Below, one piece after another: positions 17,398 through 26,181 of a DNA stretch of 64,000 nt. Made by a program: the position numbers and the translations under genes. Below the pieces are notes generated by a model. It made no database searches. It was not told where the DNA came from and saw only the letters and a list, made by a program, of their open reading frames with translations. This DNA comes from Microbacterium ureisolvens (GTDB lineage: Bacteria > Actinomycetota > Actinomycetes > Actinomycetales > Microbacteriaceae): the NCBI RefSeq assembly GCF_019511645.1, contig NZ_JAEUAX010000003.1:62001-126000 (forward strand), in the 5' to 3' direction. The stretch's first letter is position 1; each line of letters begins with the position of its first letter.

Positions 17398-20013
17398 TTA
17401 CCGGCCCACGACCACCTCGGCCGTGTCGGTCGCGGTGTTGCCCGCAGCATCCGTCGCCGTCCAGGTGAAGCGGTAGACGGCGCCGAACACGGCCTTCACC
17501 TCGAAGGTGTCGTCATCGACCTGGGTCCACGATGCCCGCGCTCCGGTGTCGCTCACCTCGGTGAGTTCGACACTCACCTCGCCGCGGTCATCGGCCGCGT
17601 CGATCGTGAACTCGATCGTGCGCATCCCGTTGTTCGGCGGCCACACCAGCTCCGGATCGGCGGTCACCTCGATGGTCGGGGCCGTCGTGTCGGGCGTCAG
17701 GTTCAGCCCGACGATCACCGGGTCGTGGTCGCTCGAGCGGTACGGGTCGGGCGCGTACAGCGCGTCCTGTGCCGGCTGCTTGAACGACATGTCGTAGTCG
17801 ATCAGACTCGGCTCGTCGGAGTTGATGTGCCACGCCTCGACACCCGACACGTCCGCGGTGAGTGCGGGCTGCGCGAGCGCGTAGTCGAGATAGCCCAACT
17901 GGCCGTCGAACACGTACGAGTACGCGTGCTCGCCGTTGAACTGCTTCTCCAGGTCGGTGAAGCCACCCGCGACGAACGCGTCGATCGAGTCCTCGTGGTC
18001 GTACGAGTTGAGGTCGCCGATCACGATCGCGCGGCCGTCGGGCGCCACGGTCGTGTTCAGCCAGTTCGTGAGCGCCTTGGCCGCTGCCGTGCGGGACGCG
18101 CTGCAGTTGCCCTGGCCATCCTTGAGGTCGGGGCTCTCGGCGCACGCCGAGCCCTTCGACTTCAGGTGGTTGACCGACACGACGAACTCGTCGCCCGACG
18201 CGCTCGCCGCGAACCGCTGCGTGAGCCCCGGACGATGGCGATCGTCCGACCAGGTCGGGTCGACCGCGCTCGTCATCAACTGGTACCCGCCCACCGGTGT
18301 CACCGTCGACGGCTTGTAGATGAGCGCCGTGGCGATGGCGTCCGTGCCGATGACACCGGTGGTCACCGGAACGTAGGTGCCTGCGCCGACCTTCGCGTTG
18401 AGCGCGTCGGCGAGCGCCTTCACCGCTGTGCCGTTGTTCTCGATCTCGAGGAGCCCGAACACGTCGGCGTCGATGTCGGCGAGCGCCGCCACGATCTTGT
18501 CCTGCTGGCGCTGGAACTCCTCCTCCGAGTCGGCGCCCCGAGTGCGGTCGTCGTCGCGGTCGTTGGTCGGGGTGGGGTCGATGGTGGTGAAGTAGTTCAG
18601 CACGTTGAAGCTCGAGATCTTCAGGTCGCCGCCCACGTCGGGCACGCCGGTCCGCGCGTTGGCGAGCGTGAAGTCGGCCCCCTCGGTCGGTTGCACCCCC
18701 CACGTGTCGAAGCGGTAGTCGAGCACGCCGTTGGCGTTCTGAACCAGGTCGCCGCTGCGGAACGAGTGCTCGAGCGTGAACACCGCGCCGTCCGGGTGGA
18801 GGGCCGGATCGGGGTTCTGACTGCCGCGACCGTCGTCCAGCGTGATGCTGTTCTCGAGGTTCGCCGCGGCGAGGGCGTTGGCCGCCGCCCCGGGCTCGAC
18901 GACCGCCGTCGGCTGGTCGAGGCGCCCGTTCGTGAGCGTGATCGTGCCGAAGCGGCCGTACTCGAACGTCTCGCCGATCGCGAGGTTCTGCGGGAGCGTC
19001 ACGTACGTGCCCTCGAGCGCCTCGCGCTGCGCGGTCGTCGCCGGGAGGGTGAGCTCCGCCGCCGTCGGAAGCGCCTGGCCGGTCGCACACACCTCGACGT
19101 CGCCCGCTACGACCTGGGTGAGGCCGTAGTACTCCGCGACCTCGCCCGCGACGCTGACGCTGTCGCCGGGGTTCACCGCCGCGCCGCCGGGCGCATAGAC
19201 GAAGATGCCGTCCGACGTCGCCGGGTCGCCGTCACCGGCGTCCTGCACGTAGTAGCCGTCGTACCCGCCGGTCTGGAAGTCGCCCACGACGACGCCTTCG
19301 ATCAGCACGTCCTGTCCCTGGATCGGCGACGCGGCGCCAGAACCCTGCACCGACCCGATCGTGACCGGCGTGGCCGCGCAGTCCGCCACCGGCTCCGGAT
19401 CCGGGTCAGAAGGCGTCAGGTGCCAGCCGAGGCCGTCGAAGGTGTCGGTTGCGTAGCCGCTCCACTCGACAGCAGGGTCGAACGGGTTCGTGCCGTCGGC
19501 GTCGCCGACCCCGACCCCGGCGTTGCGGCGCAGGCTGTTGTCGGCGGTGGAGGTGAGTCCGGTGCCCCACTCGGTGCCGGGGTCGGCGCCGACCTGGCCG
19601 ATGACATCGACGGCAGCGGTTCCCTTGACCAGCGCGACGGCGTCGTCGCCGTTGAAGAGCCCTGAGGCGGTGGTCTGGTCGGCCTGCGCGAGGATCGCGG
19701 GCGCCGCGGACGCGTGAGCGAACACGAAGACGTCGCCCGGGGCGACCGTGCCGGTGAGGTCGGCCGTGAAGCCGGCAGTCGCACCGCCGTTGAAGAACAC
19801 CTGCAACTTGTAGCCGGCGGCCGCGAGGTCGACCGCCTGGGTCGACGGGTTGTAGATCTCGATCGCCTTGTTGTTCGACAGGCCCTCGACGTACTCGCTG
19901 ATGAGCAGATCGCCGGATGCTGCGGCCGCGGGCGCCGCGGATGCGACGACTCCTCCGGCGGCGAGCGCCGCCGCCGCTATCGCGGCGGCGATGGGACGGT
20001 GTGCTGGGGACAC
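17398..20013 (-). CDS. ExeM/NucH-family secreted endonuclease
   Basis: An 871-aa secreted nuclease. GTG 20013 follows GTGGAGG and starts a signal peptide ending near SAAPAAAA. Domains in order: lamin-tail domain (DLLISEYVEGLSNNKAIEIYNPS, split here by position ~35-60), an OB-like ExeM region (DVLIEGVVVGDF ... YVQD), and an endonuclease/exonuclease/phosphatase domain with FNVLNYF, LLEIENNG, VNHLKSKG, IGDLNSY and SSDHDPV carrying the metal and catalytic residues. A C-terminal Ig/HYR-like module follows (APTIEVTADPELVWPPN). It lacks a sortase motif, so it is probably released. Role: degradation of extracellular DNA for nutrients or biofilm control. A perfect hairpin terminator follows. Confidence 0.9.
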   Translation of the reverse strand: MSPAHRPIAAAIAAAALAAGGVVASAAPAAAASGDLLISEYVEGLSNNKAIEIYNPSTQAVDLAAAGYKLQVFFNGGATAGFTADLTGTVAPGDVFVFAHASAAPAILAQADQTTASGLFNGDDAVALVKGTAAVDVIGQVGADPGTEWGTGLTSTADNSLRRNAGVGVGDADGTNPFDPAVEWSGYATDTFDGLGWHLTPSDPDPEPVADCAATPVTIGSVQGSGAASPIQGQDVLIEGVVVGDFQTGGYDGYYVQDAGDGDPATSDGIFVYAPGGAAVNPGDSVSVAGEVAEYYGLTQVVAGDVEVCATGQALPTAAELTLPATTAQREALEGTYVTLPQNLAIGETFEYGRFGTITLTNGRLDQPTAVVEPGAAANALAAANLENSITLDDGRGSQNPDPALHPDGAVFTLEHSFRSGDLVQNANGVLDYRFDTWGVQPTEGADFTLANARTGVPDVGGDLKISSFNVLNYFTTIDPTPTNDRDDDRTRGADSEEEFQRQQDKIVAALADIDADVFGLLEIENNGTAVKALADALNAKVGAGTYVPVTTGVIGTDAIATALIYKPSTVTPVGGYQLMTSAVDPTWSDDRHRPGLTQRFAASASGDEFVVSVNHLKSKGSACAESPDLKDGQGNCSASRTAAAKALTNWLNTTVAPDGRAIVIGDLNSYDHEDSIDAFVAGGFTDLEKQFNGEHAYSYVFDGQLGYLDYALAQPALTADVSGVEAWHINSDEPSLIDYDMSFKQPAQDALYAPDPYRSSDHDPVIVGLNLTPDTTAPTIEVTADPELVWPPNNGMRTIEFTIDAADDRGEVSVELTEVSDTGARASWTQVDDDTFEVKAVFGAVYRFTWTATDAAGNTATDTAEVVVGR

Positions 20014-20177
20014 GAAACCTCCACAGGATGACGGCGGTCTGTGGACCGCGCATGGAAAAGGGGCGGCGTGGTCGCCGCCCATTCGTCACAAGCTAGGGGA
20101 GCAGCATCCGTCATCGGAAGACCCCCGGGCGGAGAACTCCTTAACGTTCGGTATCGCCGCGGTCCAGAATGGGACCC

Positions 20178-20681
20178 ATGACCGCGACCGACGCGACGCC
20201 CTTCCGCGTCGTGTTCGTGTGCACCGGCAACATCTGCCGGTCGCCGATGGCGGAGGTGGTGTTCCGGGACTTCGCGGATGCCTCGGGGCTGGGCGCTCGC
20301 GTCGCCTCGACGAGCGCCGGCACCGGCGACTGGCACGTCGGCGAGCAGGCGGATCTGCGGACCATCGAGGCGCTCGAGCGCGCAGGCTACGACGGCAGGC
20401 ACCACCGCGCGCGGCAGTTCACGCACGCGGACTTCGCGCGCAGCGATCTGGTCGTCGCGCTCGACCGGAGCCACGAGAGGATCCTGCGCGGATGGGCCCG
20501 CACCGAGGGCGACGCCGACAAGATCGCGTTACTGCTGTCGTTCGATCCGGCGGCCCGCACGATGGACGTGCCGGACCCGTACTATGCCGGGCCCGGAATG
20601 TTCGACGAGGTGCTCGGTATGATCGAGAGCGCGAGCCGGGCGCTCTTCCGGCAACTCGAACCCGCCATCCGCCCGGTGTGA
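20178..20681 (+). CDS. Low-molecular-weight protein tyrosine phosphatase
   Basis: A 167-aa cytoplasmic phosphatase. The P-loop CTGNICRS (Cys15 to Arg21) and the general-acid loop PDPYY (Asp133) are intact, with the usual length for the family. It hydrolyses phosphotyrosine; in actinobacteria these enzymes (PtpA-like) may act on bacterial tyrosine kinases or be moonlighting arsenate-reductase-like. ATG 20178 is preferred to ATG 20169, three codons upstream; neither has a strong ribosome-binding site. It lies 47 bp upstream of purB in the same direction. Confidence 0.9.
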   Translation: MTATDATPFRVVFVCTGNICRSPMAEVVFRDFADASGLGARVASTSAGTGDWHVGEQADLRTIEALERAGYDGRHHRARQFTHADFARSDLVVALDRSHERILRGWARTEGDADKIALLLSFDPAARTMDVPDPYYAGPGMFDEVLGMIESASRALFRQLEPAIRPV

Positions 20682-20728
20682 ACACGCCGGATCGACGGTC
20701 GTCTTCTCCGAGACCGACGGGAGCCCCC

Positions 20729-22111
20729 ATGACCTCTCTGCCTCCTCAGCCCCTCAGCCCCCTCGACGGGCGCTACCGTCCCGCCGTCGGCGAGCTCGGC
20801 GAATACCTTTCGGAAGCCGGCCTGAACCGCGCCCGCGTCGAGGTCGAGGTGGAGTGGCTCATCGCCCTCACCGACCGCTCGCTGTTCGGCACGTCGCCCC
20901 TCGCCGAGGCCGACAAGGAGCGCCTGCGCGCGCTGTACCTCGAGTTCGGGCAGTCCGAGATCGACTGGCTCGCCGAGAAGGAGTCGGTCACCCGCCACGA
21001 CGTCAAGGCCGTCGAGTACCTGGTGCGCGATCGCCTCACGGCTCTCGACCTCGACGCGATCGCCGAGCTGACCCACTTCGCATGCACCAGCGAGGACATC
21101 AACTCCACGTCCTACGCGCTCACGGTGCAGCGCGCCGTGCAGCGCGTGTGGCTGCCGAAGCTGCGGGCCGTCATCGCAGCGCTCACCGAGCTCGCGGTGA
21201 ACCACCGCGACGCCGCGATGCTCTCGCGCACGCACGGCCAGCCGGCGACGCCGTCGACCATGGGCAAGGAGCTCGGCGTGTTCGCGTGGCGCCTGGCCCG
21301 CGTCGCCGACCAGATCGAGGGCGGCGAGTACCTCGCGAAGTTCTCGGGCGCCACCGGCACGTGGTCCGCCCATCTCTCGGCCGCTCCGGACGTGGACTGG
21401 CCCGAGGTCTCGCGTGCCTTCATCGAGGGCCTCGGTCTCGACTTCAACATCCTGACCACCCAGATCGAGTCGCACGACTGGCAGGTCGAGCTGTACGACC
21501 GCGTCCGTCACGCCGGTGGAATCCTGCACAACCTCGCCACCGACATCTGGACGTACATCTCGATCGGCTACTTCACGCAGATCCCGGTGGCCGGCGCGAC
21601 CGGCTCTTCGACGATGCCGCACAAGATCAACCCGATCCGCTTCGAGAACGCCGAGGCGAACCTCGAGATCTCGGGCGGCCTGCTCGCGACGCTGTCGCAG
21701 ACGCTCGTCACGAGCCGCCTGCAGCGCGACCTCACCGACTCGACGACGCAGCGCAACATCGGCGTGGCCTTCGGGCATTCGCTCCTCGCCCTCGACAACC
21801 TGCAGCGGGGGCTCAAGGAGATCTCCCTCGCCGAGGACGCGCTGCTGGCCGACCTCGACGCGAACTGGGAGGTGCTCGCCGAGGCGATCCAGACCGTCGT
21901 GCGGGCCGAGATCGCTGCCGGCCGCTCGCAGATCAGCGACCCGTACGCGCTGCTCAAGGACCTCACCCGCGGCCGCCGTGTCGGCGCTCCCGAACTCGCC
22001 GAGTTCGTGCGGGGCCTCGACATCGGCGACGAGGCGAAGGAGCGCCTGCTCGCCTTGACGCCTGCGACGTACGACGGCCTCGCCTCGAAGCTGGTCGACG
22101 AGCTCGGCTGA
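20729..22111 (+). CDS. purB: PurB, adenylosuccinate lyase
   Basis: A 460-aa fumarase/aspartase-superfamily lyase acting twice in purine synthesis: SAICAR to AICAR, and adenylosuccinate to AMP, each releasing fumarate. The family signature GSSTMPHKINPIRFE contains the mobile-loop serines Ser293/Ser294; HTHGQPATPSTMG equivalents (SRTHGQPATPSTMGKE) and TSEDINST are also present. N-terminal LSPLDGRY is typical of the long E. coli-type PurB. ATG 20729 begins at this conserved block. Downstream of the phosphatase gene, ending before a nested hairpin at 22133-22213. Confidence 0.96.
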   Translation: MTSLPPQPLSPLDGRYRPAVGELGEYLSEAGLNRARVEVEVEWLIALTDRSLFGTSPLAEADKERLRALYLEFGQSEIDWLAEKESVTRHDVKAVEYLVRDRLTALDLDAIAELTHFACTSEDINSTSYALTVQRAVQRVWLPKLRAVIAALTELAVNHRDAAMLSRTHGQPATPSTMGKELGVFAWRLARVADQIEGGEYLAKFSGATGTWSAHLSAAPDVDWPEVSRAFIEGLGLDFNILTTQIESHDWQVELYDRVRHAGGILHNLATDIWTYISIGYFTQIPVAGATGSSTMPHKINPIRFENAEANLEISGGLLATLSQTLVTSRLQRDLTDSTTQRNIGVAFGHSLLALDNLQRGLKEISLAEDALLADLDANWEVLAEAIQTVVRAEIAAGRSQISDPYALLKDLTRGRRVGAPELAEFVRGLDIGDEAKERLLALTPATYDGLASKLVDELG

Positions 22112-22132
22112 CCCGTCGGGGCCGGAAGCCCT

Positions 22133-22213
22133 CACAGACTTCGCAGACCATCACCGAACTCGCAGGGATCGAGCCAAGACCTGCGAGATCCGTGCGATTC
22201 TGCGAAGTCTGTG
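22133..22213. terminator. Nested stem-loops between convergent genes
   Basis: CACAGACTTCGCAGA (22133-22147) pairs perfectly with TCTGCGAAGTCTGTG (22199-22213), a 15-bp outer stem. Inside, CTCGCAGG (22159-22166) pairs with CCTGCGAG (22180-22187). The 81-bp element sits between the convergent purB and the membrane gene ending at 22233. It could terminate transcription from both sides. Confidence 0.55.
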
Positions 22214-22232
22214 TGCCTTCGGGGCGTAGGGG

Positions 22233-22577
22233 TCAGGCCTTCGGATCACCGGATGCCGCGGCATCCGGCTTGTCGCCGTGCTCGGGGCCGTCGGAGTCGT
22301 CGTCGAAGAGCACCGGCTTGTCGATCTGCTTCGTCACCTGCGCGGGGTCGACCGCGAGCAGCAGCAGCGACACGACGAGCAGCACGGCGATGAAGCTGAT
22401 GCCGGCGATCACGAGGGCCGTGACGACCGCGCGCTCGGCCTCGCCGGGTGCGCGCTGCTGGAAGAAGCCCATCGACACGAGGGTCACGATGCCCGCGAAC
22501 AGGGCTGCCGCGAAGGCGAGCCCGAGCAGCTGCAGGGGCTTCATGAGGTCGCGGCGGGTGGGGCTTTCGTGGCTCAC
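22233..22577 (-). CDS. Small two-TM membrane protein, unknown function
   Basis: A 114-aa protein with two hydrophobic helices (~residues 14-33 and 45-71, the latter rich in Ala/Ile/Leu/Val) and a charged acidic C-terminal tail (LFDDDSDGPEHGDKPD). No family motif recognised. GTG 22577 overlaps the stop of the upstream membrane gene by 4 bp (GTGA), so the two are co-translated and probably work together. The C-terminal tail would be cytoplasmic if both termini are inside. Confidence 0.7.
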   Translation of the reverse strand: MSHESPTRRDLMKPLQLLGLAFAAALFAGIVTLVSMGFFQQRAPGEAERAVVTALVIAGISFIAVLLVVSLLLLAVDPAQVTKQIDKPVLFDDDSDGPEHGDKPDAAASGDPKA

Positions 22578-23302
22578 GCGGAGTCCTTCTGCGGGGTGGG
22601 ATCGGCGGACGCGGACGCCTCCGCCGTGATGTCGGGGGTGTCTTCGGCATCCGCGGGGCGCGGCGAGAAGCCGGCGATGCCGAGGTACACCGCGACGATG
22701 GCGGCGTACCCGCCGAACAGGCCGACGCCGATCGTGATGCCGGTGAGGGTGAACGTGGCGTGCGCCTCGTCGATCGTGTAATCCAGCGCGTACGCGGGCT
22801 GCACGAACAGCAGCGCGATGCCGAGGAGGATCGTCAGGGCGCCGACGACGGCCGCATCGCGGCTCTCGGAGCGGGGGCCGACGACCGCGGCGGGACGCGC
22901 ATCGGCGACGCCGGGCACGATCTCGCGACGCTCGCGACGGCCGAGGAGGCCGCGCCAGCCCGCGATGAGCTCGATGACGCCGCTGATGAGGGCCCACGCG
23001 ATCACGATGACGAAGTACCCGGTGACGGTGCGCAGCGGGTAGAGGCCGCTCGCCATGCCCGCCACGATGGCGACGCCGCCGAGCGCGGCCGAGGGCCAGC
23101 GCAGACCCTTCGGGTAGACGAGCCATACCGCGAGCAGCAGCACGAGCCCCGTCGCGATGGTGAAGCCGCTGAACACCGAGCTGCCGACCATGGCGGAGTG
23201 GTCGGGCGAGAACGTGATCATGAGCGCAGCGAGCGCAGCGAAGGCGGCGCGCGCGAGCTGCACGTGGCGCACGGCGAACGTGCGGGAATCGGCTGAGGTC
23301 AC
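22574..23302 (-). CDS. Multi-pass membrane protein, HdeD/DUF308-like
   Basis: A 242-aa protein with about seven hydrophobic segments arranged as short helices, including a GVIELIAGWRGLLGRRERRE loop that resembles the HdeD/DUF308 repeat proteins. An acidic, low-complexity tail follows (ADAEDTPDITAEASAS). It is coupled to a 114-aa two-TM protein by a GTGA overlap. A perfect inverted repeat (GTTCTCA-N4-TGAGAAC, 23324-23341) lies 22 bp upstream of the start and may be an operator. Function unknown; an envelope or acid-stress role is only a guess from the family. Confidence 0.65.
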   Translation of the reverse strand: MTSADSRTFAVRHVQLARAAFAALAALMITFSPDHSAMVGSSVFSGFTIATGLVLLLAVWLVYPKGLRWPSAALGGVAIVAGMASGLYPLRTVTGYFVIVIAWALISGVIELIAGWRGLLGRRERREIVPGVADARPAAVVGPRSESRDAAVVGALTILLGIALLFVQPAYALDYTIDEAHATFTLTGITIGVGLFGGYAAIVAVYLGIAGFSPRPADAEDTPDITAEASASADPTPQKDSA

Positions 23303-23323
23303 GGTGATCCTGCGGAGCGGCGG

Positions 23324-23341
23324 GTTCTCAGAAGTGAGAAC
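23324..23341. promoter_or_regulatory. Inverted repeat upstream of the membrane gene pair
   Basis: GTTCTCA-GAAG-TGAGAAC has perfect 7-bp arms and sits 22 bp upstream of the 23302 start. It looks like a repressor operator. The arms resemble those of the Zur box at 4049-4063 but in the opposite order (TTCTCA...TGAGAA), so Zur binding is not implied. Confidence 0.45.
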
Positions 23342-23398
23342 GGATGCCCCCAGTCTACGTCCGTCGCGGCTGAGAGCTTCCGGGCACGATCCGCCCTG

Positions 23399-24784
23399 TC
23401 ACTCCAGGGTGTCGAGGATCGCGGTGAGCAGCTCGAAGGTGGTCAGCGGCGAGATGATCGCGAACCGCAGCACGGGCTCGCCGGCGTGGGAGCTGGGCAC
23501 CACGAATGCGTGCTGCTCCTCGAGCAGGCGATCCGACCACGCCTCGTAGTCGGCGAGGGTCCATCCCTCACGACGGAACACCACGACCGACAGCTGCGGG
23601 TCGCGCACGAGCGACAGTGCGCCGCGCGACTCGATCTCGTCGGCGATGCGCCGGGCGAGGTCGATGCCGTACTCGATGGTGGCGCGGTACTGGTCGGTGC
23701 CGTGGGTGGCGAGCGAGAACCACATCGGCAGGCCCCGCGCGCGGCGGGTGAGCTGGATGGCGAGGTCCGACGGGTTCCAGTCGGGCTTGCCGGTGAGCGT
23801 GTCGAGGTACTCGGCCTTCTGCGTGTGGGCCGCCAGCGCCAGGGCGGGCTCCCGGTAGATGAGCGCACACGCGTCGAAGGGGGCGAACAGCCACTTGTGC
23901 GGATCGACGATGACCGAGTCCGCGAGCTCGACGCCCGCGAACACGGGTCGCATCCTCTCGACGAGCATCGCCGCGAGGCCGTACGCGCCGTCGACATGGA
24001 ACCAGATGCCGCGTTCGCGCGCGACGGCCCCGACGCTCGCGATGTCGTCGACGATGCCGAAGTTGGTCGTGCCCCCGGTGGCGACCACCGCGAACACCGC
24101 GTCACCGTACTCGTCGAGCACGCGCTCGACGGCGTCGCCGTGCAGGCGCCCGTTCGCGTCGACCTCGGCCGTGGCGACGTCGACGTCCATGACCGCCGCG
24201 GCCGAGGCGATCGACGAGTGCGCTTCGGCGCTGCACACCACGACCCACCGCGGCGGAGTCGCGCGCCCCTCGTCGGCGGCGCGCCGGCGCGCAGCATCCC
24301 GAGCCGTCACCAACGCCGAGAGGTTGCCGATCGTGCCGCCCTGTACGAAGACGCCCCCAGCCCCGGCAGGCAGGTCGAACTCCTTCGCGAGCCAGTGCAG
24401 CACCTCGTTCTCGGCGTACACGGCGCCGGCCCCCTCCACCCACGAGCCTCCGTAGATGGCGGATGCGGAGACCACCACGTCGAACGCGAGCGAGGCCTTG
24501 CTCGGGGCCGAGGGGATGAACGACAGGTACCCGGGGTGGTCGGTCGACACGCACGCGGGGGCGAGGACGTTCTCGAACAGAGCGATCGCCCGCCGCGAGC
24601 CGATGCCCTCGGGCGTGATCGAACCGGACGCCAGCCGCTCCAGGTCGCGGGGGGTCTTCGGCTTGTCGAGCGGCACATCCTCGTACAGCGCGCGGCGCCG
24701 CGCGTACTCCAGCACGTCCTCGACGGTGTGACGGGTGTCGGCCGAGATGGCGTGCATCTGCTCGGGGGCGCTGGGCGAGGTCAT
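23399..24784 (-). CDS. PLP-dependent (aromatic/glutamate-type) amino acid decarboxylase
   Basis: A 461-aa group II decarboxylase. Signatures: YLSFIPSAPSKASLAFDV, FVQGGTIGNLSALVTAR (substrate/PLP-phosphate region), WFHVDGAYG with the PLP-pairing Asp, and the Schiff-base lysine in VDPHKWLFAPFDACAL. Length fits aromatic-L-amino-acid/tyrosine decarboxylases; glutamate or 2,4-diaminobutyrate decarboxylase activity cannot be excluded. ATG 24784 is three dozen bases downstream of another in-frame start at 24811 and begins the conserved region. It is divergent from the alcohol dehydrogenase, sharing a 163-bp region with the GCAAC motif at 24870-24886. Confidence 0.85.
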   Translation of the reverse strand: MTSPSAPEQMHAISADTRHTVEDVLEYARRRALYEDVPLDKPKTPRDLERLASGSITPEGIGSRRAIALFENVLAPACVSTDHPGYLSFIPSAPSKASLAFDVVVSASAIYGGSWVEGAGAVYAENEVLHWLAKEFDLPAGAGGVFVQGGTIGNLSALVTARDAARRRAADEGRATPPRWVVVCSAEAHSSIASAAAVMDVDVATAEVDANGRLHGDAVERVLDEYGDAVFAVVATGGTTNFGIVDDIASVGAVARERGIWFHVDGAYGLAAMLVERMRPVFAGVELADSVIVDPHKWLFAPFDACALIYREPALALAAHTQKAEYLDTLTGKPDWNPSDLAIQLTRRARGLPMWFSLATHGTDQYRATIEYGIDLARRIADEIESRGALSLVRDPQLSVVVFRREGWTLADYEAWSDRLLEEQHAFVVPSSHAGEPVLRFAIISPLTTFELLTAILDTLE

Positions 24785-24869
24785 GGGGTGCTCCTGCCGA
24801 TCGGGTGACACCTCACGCTAGAGGGGTGGAGGGCCGCCGTTCAAGGGCGCGCACGCCGCGGCCGGGGCA

Positions 24870-24903
24870 TCGCAACATGGTGCAACGTGCGCGCGCCTAG
24901 CCT
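24870..24903 (+). promoter_or_regulatory. Alcohol dehydrogenase promoter with GCAAC direct repeat
   Basis: TCGCAAC-ATGG-TGCAAC (24870-24886) is followed after 11 bp by TAGCCT (24898-24903), a -10-like TANNNT. The repeat therefore covers the -35 region. The same arrangement, orientation and 11-bp spacing occur at the aldehyde dehydrogenase promoter (63800-63767, minus strand). Confidence 0.65.
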
Positions 24904-24947
24904 CGGATCAGAGGGCGGCGAACGCCCGCCCCAGGGAAGTGATATCG

Positions 24948-26018
24948 ATGACGATCCTGACCGACTCGCACGCTGCCCACGCCGCCGCGGCCCCCACGGG
25001 AACGATGCGCGCCGCCGTCGTGACCGCGCCCGACCGGGCCCTCGAAGTGCGCGACGTGCCCGTGCCCACACCCGGACCCGGCCAGGCGCTGGTGAAGGTG
25101 CTGACCACCGGCGTGTGCCACACCGACCTCCATGCGGCCCGCGGCGACTGGCCCGTCGCGCCGAAGGCCGACCTCATCCCGGGGCATGAGGGGTACGGCC
25201 GTGTCGTCGCCCTCGGCGACGGCGTGACCTCGCTCGCGATCGGCGACCTCGTCGGCAACGCGTGGCTGTGGAGCGCCTGCGGCGTCTGCGAGTTCTGCCG
25301 CACCGGATGGGAGACCCTGTGCCCCGACCAGCAGAACGGCGGCTACTCGGTCGACGGCAGCTTCGGCGAGTACATGCTCGTCGACGAGCGCTTCGCCGCC
25401 CGCATCCCCGAGGGTGCCGACCCCGTCGAGGTCGCCCCGATCCTCTGCGCGGGCGTCACCGTCTACAAGGGACTCAAGATGACCGAGGCCCGGCCCGGCC
25501 AGTGGATCGTGATCTCGGGGATCGGCGGCCTGGGCCACATCGCGGTGCAGTACGCCCGCGCGATGGGCCTGCGCGTCGCCGCCGTCGACATCGATGACGC
25601 CAAGCTGGAGCTCGCCCGCCGGCACGGCGCCGAGCTTACGGTCAACGCGCTCACCCAGGACCCTGCCGCCGTCGTCCAGGAGCGCACCGGCGGCGCGCAC
25701 GGCGTGCTCGTCACCGCGGTGCACCCGCAGGCCTTCGGCCAGGCGCTGGGTGTCGCCCGCCGCGGCGCGACCATCGTCTTCAACGGTCTCCCGCCCGGGG
25801 ATTTCCCCGCGGACATCTTCGACATCGTGCTCCGCGCGATCACGATCCGGGGATCGATCGTCGGCACGCGCCAGGACATGATCGAGGCCCTGGATTTCTA
25901 CGCGCGCGGTCAGATCCACCCGACCGTCGCGGTGGAGTCGATCGACGACATCAACGACATCTTCGAGCGCATGGAGCACGGCAAGATCGACGGCCGCATC
26001 GTGATGCGGTTCGAGTGA
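24948..26018 (+). CDS. Zinc-dependent alcohol dehydrogenase (AdhP/AdhA-like)
   Basis: A 356-aa medium-chain dehydrogenase. Catalytic zinc ligands are Cys57 (GVCHTD), His80 (PGHEGYG) and Cys167 (APILCAGV); the structural zinc is held by Cys111, Cys114, Cys117 and Cys125. The NAD-binding loop is GIGGLGHIAVQYA (191-203). It oxidises primary alcohols to aldehydes with NAD+, or the reverse. ATG 24948 is 10 bp after GGGAAG; an upstream in-frame GTG (24939) overlaps that site. A hairpin terminator follows. The promoter shares a repeat with the aldehyde dehydrogenase at 63716, so the two enzymes likely act in series. Confidence 0.93.
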   Translation: MTILTDSHAAHAAAAPTGTMRAAVVTAPDRALEVRDVPVPTPGPGQALVKVLTTGVCHTDLHAARGDWPVAPKADLIPGHEGYGRVVALGDGVTSLAIGDLVGNAWLWSACGVCEFCRTGWETLCPDQQNGGYSVDGSFGEYMLVDERFAARIPEGADPVEVAPILCAGVTVYKGLKMTEARPGQWIVISGIGGLGHIAVQYARAMGLRVAAVDIDDAKLELARRHGAELTVNALTQDPAAVVQERTGGAHGVLVTAVHPQAFGQALGVARRGATIVFNGLPPGDFPADIFDIVLRAITIRGSIVGTRQDMIEALDFYARGQIHPTVAVESIDDINDIFERMEHGKIDGRIVMRFE

Positions 26019-26041
26019 CACCGACGGGGTGACGCGGGAGA

Positions 26042-26071
26042 ACAGGGGCGGGGCGGATGCCTCGCCCCTGT
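26042..26071 (+). terminator. Terminator after the alcohol dehydrogenase
   Basis: ACAGGGGCG (26042-26050) pairs with CGCCCCTGT (26063-26071), loop of 12 nt. It lies 24 bp past the stop codon and is followed by a short T-containing stretch (GTCTT). Confidence 0.6.
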
Positions 26072-26181
26072 GTCTTGCCGTTCGCGACGATCGAGCACGA
26101 ATGGAGAAGCGGCGCCGAGACCGCGTCGGTAGCGTGAGGCTCACGGGACGCGACGGCGCCCACGAGCGTGAGGAGAGCATC

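Noticed and set aside
23324..23341. A second Zur box
   Set aside because: Its arms are in the opposite order to the box at 4049-4063 (TTCTCA...TGAGAA) and the genes are not zinc-related.
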